A stretch of 64,000 nucleotides of DNA. Source: Desulfatibacillum aliphaticivorans DSM 15576. GTDB lineage: Bacteria; Desulfobacterota; Desulfobacteria; Desulfobacterales; Desulfatibacillaceae. The translations under genes and the position numbers were made by a program. Positions 1 through 6,927 of the stretch are shown here, piece after piece (position 1 is the first letter of the stretch; every line of letters begins with the position of its first letter). The DNA is taken from the NCBI RefSeq assembly GCF_000429905.1, contig NZ_AUCT01000001.1:1-64000 (forward strand), in the 5' to 3' direction. The notes under the pieces are model-generated. The model searched no databases, had not been told where the DNA came from, and saw nothing but the letters and a program-made list of their open reading frames with translations.

Positions 1-188
1 GTCAAATAAATCCGGATTTGGGGAATATCAAGGCTTTTCGCCCGTCAGCACCCCAAATTCCCGCTCATACTAGCCTACAACTGTCGAAGGCAGGTTTTGT
101 GGTATGTTCAATTCAAACAGCATATACAGCGTAGACTGGTATAAAGAACTTCTCATGGATTGGTGGTCAACGCGCAGGGACGAACGGA

Positions 189-208
189 GCGCCGAAGAAT
201 AACGGCGC
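189..208. terminator. GC-rich hairpin after the PP2C gene
   Basis: A six-base inverted repeat (GCGCCG and CGGCGC, 8-base loop) lies just beyond the stop of the minus-strand phosphatase gene. There is no clear T-run, so termination is only a possibility. I see nothing else in bases 1-217. Confidence 0.35.
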
Positions 209-217
209 GCCCGGCTT

Positions 218-1669
218 TTATGCAGAATGTTTCAGAACCAGCACGGTAATGTCGTCATCCAGCATGTCGCCCTGGCCTCTGAAGGAATCCAAACGGTCAA
301 TGAGCGCCTGCACAAACTCCGAGGGATTGAGCAAGCGGTTTTCGTCCAGAAAGGAAGTCAGATTTTCGTCGCCGAAAAGATCCCCTTTCTCATTGAAGGT
401 CTCGGTGACGCCGTCCGTGTATATCACCAGGCTTTCGCCCTCTTTCATCCGAATCTCTTTTTGTTGGATTTCCGTTTCCCAGAGTTCGCTTTCAACCATG
501 CCAAGGGGGACGCCGGCGTTTTCCTCAAATAAATTGACGGTTTGATCAGCGCTCATATGATACATTTCCGGGTGTCCAGCCGACGCAAGGGTGAGCGTGC
601 CCTGCTCCGGATCGAACACGGCGAAGGCCATGGTGACAAACATGGTTCCGGGCAGATTCGTCAGCAGTTCATCGTTGACTTGGCTCATGATCTTGAGAGG
701 GTCGTTCACGCCCCGGCTTATCACGGTATGAAGCATGGTGATGGTGATGATCATGCCCAGGGCGCCCTCTACGCCCTTTCCGGCCACGTCCGCAACCATG
801 AATCCCACCTTGCCGTCAGCCAGTTGGAAGAAGTCAAATGCGTCGCCGCCGACCTGCCTGGCGGGCTTGAAATAGGTCTCGTAGAGTAAATTCGGGACTT
901 GAATTTTTTCCTTTGGCAAAAATTGCTGCTGGATGTTCTGGGCGATCTCAAATTCCTGTTCCAGCAATTGCTTTTGGACCAAGTCGTTTTGCGCGGTTAA
1001 AAGCTCTTTTGACATCCAGTTCATAACATCGGCGAGGCGGCCGATCTCATCCTTGCGTTTAATCTCTATTTGCCGCCCCAGGGCGCCGGAACCAAGGTCC
1101 CGGGCGAACTCTCCGATGTCCCAGATGGGCCGCAGCATGCGGCGGGTGACCAACAGAGCGATCAGCATAAAGGAGAGGGTGAGCAGGGAGGCGATGAGGG
1201 CGGCCCGCTCCATGGTCTTGGCCGTTTTTTCCCGCAGGCTGGCCAGAGACAGGCCCAGGACGTAATTTCCCATCACCTTGTCGCCTACAACCATCTCTTT
1301 TTGCAGCAAGCGCACAGGCTCTTTATGGAAGGCGGATTCGGATTGGCCTGATTCGGCAATAGTCTGCAAATACTGTTTGTCGGCTTCTTCGGTCACAAAA
1401 AGCCGGTGGTTTCCATATTCCACCAGCAGAAATAAAATGTCCTGATTTTTTATGAAGCGCCTGGCGGAGATTTCCAGGGCGAAGTCGTCTTTCAGGATGA
1501 GGACTTCCTTGTTTTGTATAATAAGATTGTCCAGCAGGGATTGAGCCCTGATAATCTTTTCATGCAGCAGGTCCCGTTGTTGCATTGACGCCATATATCC
1601 GGTCAGGGTGACTCCCACCACCAGAATGAGCAACAGGTTTAGCAGGGTGAGTTTTATTCGCAGACTCAA
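218..1669 (-). CDS. Membrane-anchored HAMP-PP2C (SpoIIE/RsbU-type) serine phosphatase
   Basis: This 483-residue protein has membrane segments at about 7-26 and 157-176 flanking a small extracytoplasmic sensor. A HAMP linker (about 177-228) and a C-terminal SpoIIE-type PP2C domain (about 265-480) follow. Metal-site features are visible: RQVGGD at 271-276, VADVAGKG around D294, YTDG around D419 and the DDD at 471-473. Such enzymes dephosphorylate STAS-type proteins in partner-switching circuits. The candidate target is the STAS-like protein at 3045-3416, which is also near a kinase-like gene. HAMP plus PP2C matches SiaA in the SiaABCD system. It is the last gene of a minus-strand cluster, 33 bases after the lipoprotein gene. 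The domain call is firm; the target is inferred. Confidence 0.9.
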   Translation of the reverse strand: MSLRIKLTLLNLLLILVVGVTLTGYMASMQQRDLLHEKIIRAQSLLDNLIIQNKEVLILKDDFALEISARRFIKNQDILFLLVEYGNHRLFVTEEADKQYLQTIAESGQSESAFHKEPVRLLQKEMVVGDKVMGNYVLGLSLASLREKTAKTMERAALIASLLTLSFMLIALLVTRRMLRPIWDIGEFARDLGSGALGRQIEIKRKDEIGRLADVMNWMSKELLTAQNDLVQKQLLEQEFEIAQNIQQQFLPKEKIQVPNLLYETYFKPARQVGGDAFDFFQLADGKVGFMVADVAGKGVEGALGMIITITMLHTVISRGVNDPLKIMSQVNDELLTNLPGTMFVTMAFAVFDPEQGTLTLASAGHPEMYHMSADQTVNLFEENAGVPLGMVESELWETEIQQKEIRMKEGESLVIYTDGVTETFNEKGDLFGDENLTSFLDENRLLNPSEFVQALIDRLDSFRGQGDMLDDDITVLVLKHSA

Positions 1670-1702
1670 GAAAAAGGCCCTCCGTGGTCTTTTATAAAAT
1701 CC

Positions 1703-2524
1703 CTAATTCGACTCCAAGGCCTCGGAAAGCTTGCGGGCCTTTATGCTCAACTCCTTGACGGACTTTTCGGGCCTGTATTTGTATTCCTCATCAAACAGAT
1801 CCGCTGCAGTCTTGTAATTGGACTGCTGATAGTTGACCAGGGCTAATTTGTGCAAAGCGGAGGCCAATTTTTCATGGACATCCTCTTTCATGAGGGGAAC
1901 GTGGGCGATGGGCCTCAACATGTCTATAATTTCCTGAAACTCGTACTTCTGATCCAGTTCGTCCGCTTTTTGCAATTTGGCCTTTATGGCGGATATGGCC
2001 TTGGGTTCTACTTCCGCTTTTCTTCTCTGGGCGATGTTGGCGAGCCCATTATCCTTGGCCGCCACCTTTTTAGCGTTTTGATAGGAGATATAGGCGAGTT
2101 CGTATTCTCCCTTGTCGTCATAAGCCTTTGCCTCGGCCGTAAATCTTTTATATTCTGCAACGCGCCAGGCTGGGAGCTTATAAACGGGCTTTGCAGGCTC
2201 CGCCGCCTGGGGTTGGGCCTGGGGCTGGGGCTGGGGCTGAGCGCGCATCAAATCAATCTCCTGCATCTCCTTCCGTGCAAGCAGGTAGAGATGGTGGCTT
2301 TTATCCACTTGCCCGAAAACCTCGTACGCCTGGTCATAATCCCCTTCGTAGGCGAAAAGCATGCCGTCCAAAAACAACTTTTCATTTTCGTCGGCCTTCG
2401 CGTTGTTGTTGGCGATGGCGTCGGTGATGGCGTCGTTGATGGCGCAGCCGGGCAGGACGAGCAACGACAGCGTAATGAGGATGCAGGAAAGGCCGGCGAT
2501 TCTTTTAACGAACATGAGATCCAT
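1703..2524 (-). CDS. Lipoprotein with TPR-like helical repeats
   Basis: The 273-residue product begins with a lipoprotein signal ending in LPGC, placing the acylated cysteine at residue 27. The mature part is helical and charged, with TPR-like segments near residues 50-85 and 125-265 separated by a Q/P/A-rich linker near residue 100. It is probably a periplasm-facing or outer-membrane scaffold. It lies between the kinase-like gene (9 bases upstream) and the PP2C gene (33 bases downstream), so it is probably co-transcribed with the switch. A role in passing an envelope signal to the PP2C sensor is inference. I recognise no named family. Confidence 0.75.
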   Translation of the reverse strand: MDLMFVKRIAGLSCILITLSLLVLPGCAINDAITDAIANNNAKADENEKLFLDGMLFAYEGDYDQAYEVFGQVDKSHHLYLLARKEMQEIDLMRAQPQPQPQAQPQAAEPAKPVYKLPAWRVAEYKRFTAEAKAYDDKGEYELAYISYQNAKKVAAKDNGLANIAQRRKAEVEPKAISAIKAKLQKADELDQKYEFQEIIDMLRPIAHVPLMKEDVHEKLASALHKLALVNYQQSNYKTAADLFDEEYKYRPEKSVKELSIKARKLSEALESN

Positions 2525-2533
2525 TTTTTGTTC

Positions 2534-3034
2534 CTATCGGTTTTCTATTTTGGATGTGGCTTTGATATGGATCACGTTATTATCATCCATATAGGCGTCG
2601 AGCTCAAAATTCCCTTCGTAGGCGACCCGAACCAGCCCCAGGCAGCTCAGCTTGGAATCCTTGGGCTGCTCCGCCACCTGTTGCATGCGGGCCATGTAGG
2701 CTTCCGCCGGAGAAGAAAATTGCTTGATCCAGTCAATGGCGTCCAAAAGTTCCTTTGGCGTGTTTTCGTCTGTGGAAACGGGATTGGAAACCTGGACGAT
2801 GATTTCGTCATTGGTCAGTATGAAACTAAACTGGAAAAGGGAAGGGTCCGAATGCTCCCAGTCTCCGTATTTGATGGCGTTTTCCACCAGCTCCCTGCTA
2901 ACCATCCCAACCGCCTGTCCAAAATCCCGATCCCTGAAGAGGGCCTCCAGGCAACCTACGATTGCGACGCGTAAGGATTCGGCGCTTTCCCACTCCTGAC
3001 CCAACGGAGTGTTCAGCTTGATGTCAACTTCCAT
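2534..3034 (-). CDS. SiaB/slr1658-like HATPase-fold protein kinase
   Basis: This 166-residue protein has an N-box-like motif (RELVENAIKYG, E48 and N52) of the GHKL ATPase fold used by anti-sigma-type serine kinases. A later SCLGLVRVAYEG segment resembles a reduced G2 region. Its size and its place directly beside a STAS-like gene match the slr1658/SiaB class, which phosphorylates the partner STAS-like protein. It starts 10 bases after the STAS-like gene stops, suggesting translational coupling. The classical DxGxG motif is not obvious, so ATP binding should be taken as likely rather than shown. Confidence 0.7.
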   Translation of the reverse strand: MEVDIKLNTPLGQEWESAESLRVAIVGCLEALFRDRDFGQAVGMVSRELVENAIKYGDWEHSDPSLFQFSFILTNDEIIVQVSNPVSTDENTPKELLDAIDWIKQFSSPAEAYMARMQQVAEQPKDSKLSCLGLVRVAYEGNFELDAYMDDNNVIHIKATSKIENR

Positions 3035-3044
3035 CTTCGCCCTC

Positions 3045-3416
3045 CTATTCGATGGCGCTTATTTTTAACAACCCTTCCTGTTTTTTCTCAAATATCTTCA
3101 AAGCGTCAAAACTGAGCTTCTGCCATTTCATGGTCTGATCATAGACTATTTCTAAAGGAACCTGCTTGTTCCGCAAATCCTGGATTAACTGAATGATGGC
3201 GGTGATGGTGGAGGAGTTAAAATACTCCAGGTCCTCGAAATGCATCTCAATGGCGGATTGCATTTCCTTGGCTGCATCGCAGACCATTACAAAGAACGGA
3301 TCGAGGATTTTCCGGGGCTGACGGTCGTTGCTCTTCCCTTTCCAGTCCAGTCTGATTTTGCCCGAAACGGGTTCACCGACCTCGATGGTTAAATCATTAA
3401 AAACGAGATTTTCCAT
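3045..3416 (-). CDS. SiaC/slr1659-like STAS-fold regulatory phosphoprotein
   Basis: The product is 123 residues. Its centre carries DLEYFNSSTITAII (residues 62-75), which resembles the phosphorylation-site strand and helix of SiaC/slr1659-type regulators. S68, S69 and T70 are the candidate phosphosites. Such proteins are phosphorylated by the adjacent HATPase kinase, dephosphorylated by the PP2C enzyme, and bind an effector in one state. Here the gene sits 134 bases after an adenylate cyclase gene, which is the obvious candidate effector. Membership is judged from this motif, the length and the neighbours. Confidence 0.7.
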   Translation of the reverse strand: MENLVFNDLTIEVGEPVSGKIRLDWKGKSNDRQPRKILDPFFVMVCDAAKEMQSAIEMHFEDLEYFNSSTITAIIQLIQDLRNKQVPLEIVYDQTMKWQKLSFDALKIFEKKQEGLLKISAIE

Positions 3417-3550
3417 TTGGTCACCTTTGTGCTTTATTTTTTTTACTTATTGTTCAGGCTCGTTAAACTGATCCGGTGACTTTTTTTAACTTGCCCCATG
3501 CAGACTTGGCAAGCCTTTTTGTTAAGATTGTCCATGATTCAAGGCAATCT

Positions 3551-4948
3551 TTAATCGCACTTCCGGTCTTTAAGGGCCTTCACCAGATACATTTGAGCCT
3601 TTCCAATCCCCTTAAGGCGGATCATGCCGCGCGGATCGCATTGGAATTGGTCCTTCACCTGCAAATAGGTGGCCTCTGAAATATTTACTTTGTTGGGAAT
3701 GCCGTTGGCCTCCATCCGGCTGGCCAGGTTGACCGCTTCCCCCCAAACGTCATAGCTGAACTTTGTCTGGCCGATGACCCCCGCCACCACCGGCCCGGTA
3801 TGGATGCCCACGCGCACGTCCCAGGAGTTGATGCCCAGGGCCTGACGGGCCTGTTTGATGGCCTTGATGCTCTCCACCATGTCAAGGCCGGCCTGCACGC
3901 AATCCATGGCGTGGTTTTCGTTCAAGACAGTCAGACCTCCGGCGCACATGTAGGAGTCGCCGATGGTCTTCAGCTTTTCCAGGCCGCGGGCTTCCACGAT
4001 CTCATCAAACAGGGCGTAGCTGGCCTCCAGGTCGTCTATCAATTCTTCGGGCGATATTTTCTCGGCGTGAGCCGTAAAATCCACAAAATCCGCAAAAAGT
4101 ATGGTGACGCTGTCATGGCGCTTGGGCGTGACGCGCCCCCGCGTCTTGAGCTCCCGGTAAACCTCATCCGGCAGGATGTTAAGCAGCAGTTGCTCCGACT
4201 TGTTGCGTTCGGCCTCCAGGTCGCGGGTGCGGAGCTGCACAAGCCGGTCCTGCTCCTGGTAAAGCCGGGCGTTCTCTATGGCGATCCCGGCATGAGCCGC
4301 CAGCAGATGCAAAATCTCCCCGTCATAGGATGAAAAAGGCTCGCCGCTGAGTTTGTCCTCAACAATGAGAGCGCCGATCGCCTCCCGCTTTCCCGAAACC
4401 GGCGCCACAATGGCTTCATACTCGCAGCCGGGATTTAAAAACGGCAGTTTTGCGCGAGCCTGGGGCCGCACCACAGTAAAAGGCGCCTCGTCCTCCCCCC
4501 ATTCCGCGTTGAACGACCCCAGATACACCTGATTCAACATCTCCTGGTCATTTTCATAACCATGGACCGCCTTCACCTTATGCTCGTTCGTCTCAGGATC
4601 TACGACCCAAAGCACGGCCTTGCCCGCCTCCAAAAGCACGGAGGCGTAAAAGACAATAAGGTAAAACAGGGACTCCGGCTCCAGCTCCGAAGTCAGCTTC
4701 AGGCTGATTTCGGCGATGGTTGTAAGATCCCTTAGCTTGCGTCTATCCGATGTCAAATCCGGCGCCTTTTCCTTAAAAAGGTTTTTTCCAGGATTATAGA
4801 ATATGCGGAAGGCTGCTATCAATAGCGATTCCACATGCCTGCGCCCAGAAATATCCCCCAAGCCCTTTTCGTGCAACCCTTTTTTAAAATCAACCGCCAT
4901 ATATAGTGGTTCGCCGGTCTTGTGTGCATGGAGACCTCCCTTCTGCAT
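3551..4948 (-). CDS. GAF domain-class III adenylate cyclase
   Basis: The 465-residue protein has a GAF domain (about 75-230), a short coiled linker and a class III nucleotide cyclase domain (about 275-460). Metal aspartates D287 (ILFADF) and D331 (KTIGDSY) are present, as are transition-state residues N407 and R411. Purine-selecting residues K327 and D400 (SYDVWG) match adenylate rather than guanylate cyclases, so the product should be cAMP from ATP. No membrane segment is seen. It is the first gene of the minus-strand switch cluster. The start is uncertain: the ATG used has a weak ribosome site and M17 is an alternative. Confidence 0.85.
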   Translation of the reverse strand: MQKGGLHAHKTGEPLYMAVDFKKGLHEKGLGDISGRRHVESLLIAAFRIFYNPGKNLFKEKAPDLTSDRRKLRDLTTIAEISLKLTSELEPESLFYLIVFYASVLLEAGKAVLWVVDPETNEHKVKAVHGYENDQEMLNQVYLGSFNAEWGEDEAPFTVVRPQARAKLPFLNPGCEYEAIVAPVSGKREAIGALIVEDKLSGEPFSSYDGEILHLLAAHAGIAIENARLYQEQDRLVQLRTRDLEAERNKSEQLLLNILPDEVYRELKTRGRVTPKRHDSVTILFADFVDFTAHAEKISPEELIDDLEASYALFDEIVEARGLEKLKTIGDSYMCAGGLTVLNENHAMDCVQAGLDMVESIKAIKQARQALGINSWDVRVGIHTGPVVAGVIGQTKFSYDVWGEAVNLASRMEANGIPNKVNISEATYLQVKDQFQCDPRGMIRLKGIGKAQMYLVKALKDRKCD

Positions 4949-5483
4949 CCCTGCGGGAAATTGGATTTCGGGGACATGCCCTTATCTCCGCAAAAAAGGC
5001 AAATTTTCCCAACAATCAGATTGAGATAAGGATCACGCCCTCTAACCCGCACTTCCGGAAACGGGGATCCGGAAGCCTTTTTCCATGCCTTGCCGGCCTC
5101 ATGCATAATGACACTGGGTCCCGGCTTGCGGGCGGTCCTGAAAAGCAGACCACCCTTGCCGGGATGACGGGCTGAAAGGGAGCAGGAAAGTTCAAAGGCC
5201 GTGGGCTTTCCCCGGTTATTGGCTAAGGCGCATCCATGACATACAATATGCAACGACCGCCTCTCTCCGTCATCCCCGTGCAGCCAGAGAGGCATTATGA
5301 TTGCGGGCAGCTTTGCAATCATAATGACGCAATGGCGGAAACGGGGACCCAGCGTCATCGTGGAATTGTCGCAAAACTCCAAATCAGCGCCCCAAAAAAC
5401 AACGCCCCCTCTTCTTGGCGCCCCCCCATGGATATGATATTGTGCGCGTCAATCTATCAACGGCCTTGAACGGAGCAAATCCC
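4949..5483. repeat. Gene-free stretch with diverged palindromic intergenic repeats
   Basis: No convincing gene is seen here. The stretch holds REP-like pieces built on gacactgggtcccgg...ccgggatgacgg (about 5106-5170) and gtcatccccg...cggggacccagcgtcat (about 5270-5360). A perfect 11-base inverted repeat (attatgattgc) lies at 5294-5325 with a 10-base loop. A related piece (atgacccaatagcggcaacggggacc) recurs at about 6668-6693. This resembles the common GC-rich intergenic repeat class of many proteobacteria. Confidence 0.55.
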
Positions 5484-6335
5484 ATGCAAAGCAATTGCCT
5501 CTATCAGTATTACTACCTCTGGAGCGTCGCCCTGCTGGTTCCCTTCTGGGCGCTGATTCTGTACAAAAAGAAAACCGGGTGGGAGGAAATCATATACATA
5601 GGCATTCTGGCGGGCGCGGGCGCCATGTTTTTCGACCGGTACGTATCATTCCGGGACTACTGGCATCCCCAGACCATTTCGGACTTGTACAACTTCGAGA
5701 GCTTCCTCTACGGATTTTTTTACGGCGGAATATCCGCAAAAATTTACGAGGTCATCGCCAGGGTTGACTACGCGCCGGCCCGAAGCCCCAGATGGCTGCC
5801 CGCTGCGGCCCTGGTTTTGGTGAACGCCGTGGTTTTTGTAACCATGATGGTTTTCGTCCGGCTGAACTCCGTGGAGAATTTCATGGCTATGCTGGCGGCC
5901 ACAACCGCCCTGTTGTTGATCATCAGGCCGGACCTGGTCAAGGTTTGCGCCTTCTCCGGCCTGATCATGCTTGTTTTCAATCTGTGCTGGTACTGGGTGA
6001 TCCTGCTTATTTACCCGGACGCTTTCAAGGATATCTGGAGCCCCGCCATCCAAAAAGGCCCCATGCTTTTTAAGATCCCCCTCCTGGAGCACGGATTCAT
6101 CCTGGCTGTGGGCTGCTCCTCGCCCTTGCTGTACAAAGTGGTTGCAAGCAGCCGCCTGGCCTCTCAGGTGCAGTTTGAAGAAGAAGGGGAGGCCCCAAGC
6201 CTTACCCGGAAGATTTTAGACGCTGCAGGACGGTTCGCCGTGCCCATCGCAGCCCTTGCAATCGTCCTCTTCCGCATGATCGTCTTCGGAACAACCCCCA
6301 TTCGTTTGAAAAAACTGCTTTCTTTTTTTCTGTAA
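5484..6335 (+). CDS. Multi-pass membrane protein of unknown function
   Basis: I chose the ATG at 5484 because a GGAG lies about 10 bases upstream. The product has about 283 residues and roughly seven or eight hydrophobic segments spread across its length. It begins with an aromatic-rich SNCLYQYYYLWSVALLVPFW segment. Polar residues such as the W/Y/H cluster near FRDYWHPQ sit between helices. It is monocistronic, with gene fragments downstream. I do not recognise the family. A membrane enzyme or carrier is possible, but nothing visible fixes a reaction. Confidence 0.7.
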   Translation: MQSNCLYQYYYLWSVALLVPFWALILYKKKTGWEEIIYIGILAGAGAMFFDRYVSFRDYWHPQTISDLYNFESFLYGFFYGGISAKIYEVIARVDYAPARSPRWLPAAALVLVNAVVFVTMMVFVRLNSVENFMAMLAATTALLLIIRPDLVKVCAFSGLIMLVFNLCWYWVILLIYPDAFKDIWSPAIQKGPMLFKIPLLEHGFILAVGCSSPLLYKVVASSRLASQVQFEEEGEAPSLTRKILDAAGRFAVPIAALAIVLFRMIVFGTTPIRLKKLLSFFL

Positions 6336-6337
6336 AT

Positions 6338-6472
6338 ATGACGGTGCATCAGGCAGGCAAAGAAATCGTTTTCACCTGGCAGGGCGGCGAGCCCACGCTG
6401 CGGGGGCTGAATTTCTTTAGGAAAGCCGCAGAGGGCCGGCTTCCTACGAACAGAATGTCCATGTGCCGATGA
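6338..6472 (+). pseudogene. Fragment of an anaerobic sulfatase-maturating radical SAM enzyme
   Basis: A 44-codon frame contains EIVFTWQGGEPTLRGLNFF. This matches the hallmark segment of anaerobic sulfatase-maturating enzymes (usual form FxWQGGEPTLMGLDFF). The CxxxCxxC radical SAM motif that should precede it is absent, because the membrane-protein gene ends two bases upstream. The similarity stops after about 30 residues. This is therefore an internal piece of a gene of about 400 codons, and it is not functional. Confidence 0.7.
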
Positions 6473-6728
6473 TCAATGTGCGCACATAGGGTGAAACGAG
6501 CGTTTTGAAGGGAGGCGACGCCCAAGAATGACAAGGCGGAGGGATCAGAAGTGATACCGGCGCCTTCAAGGTCACCCACAATCACAAAAATGAAAAGGCT
6601 GATCGGCTTTCTCACCGTTGCAGCCTGGACCTTGAAGGAGGGATGATTGCGTTTTTTTTACCAGCGTCATGACCCAATAGCGGCAACGGGGACCCCGTGT
6701 CGTTTTTGAAATTAAACAGGATTACCGT

Positions 6729-6920
6729 ATGAAAACCCAGGTGCTTGGATTAGGCTCCGCCGTACTGCAGGACGACAGTGCGGGGGGGAGGTGCTGGAAA
6801 GATTAATGGATCGCAATACGGGGCCGGACGTCATCCTCACCATGGAAGGAACCGGCGGCCTGGCTTTGGTTGATATGCTGAAAAATTGCACCTCCATGGT
6901 GGAAAATGCCGTTGCATGCG
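6729..6920 (+). pseudogene. Frameshifted, truncated hydrogenase maturation protease (HyaD/HycI family)
   Basis: The frame opens with MKTQVLGLGSAVLQDDSAG, close to the family N-terminus (usually GLGNxLLGDDGVG). It breaks in a run of seven G at 6782-6788. With eight G the frame would read DDSAGGEVLERLMDRN and continue into LTMEGTGGLALVDMLKNC, matching the family spacing up to its usual EGGTxGLDLL segment. Similarity ends near the 3' end of the opposing gene, so the C-terminal half is gone. These proteases clip the large subunit of NiFe hydrogenases. No hydrogenase gene is in the window. Confidence 0.65.
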
Positions 6921-6927
6921 CCGTTGA

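Noticed and set aside
1850..2974. 374-codon plus-strand frame over the lipoprotein and kinase genes
   Set aside because: The minus-strand genes have a lipobox and an N-box and are coupled by short gaps. The plus frame has glycine/leucine repeats caused by the P/Q-rich linker.
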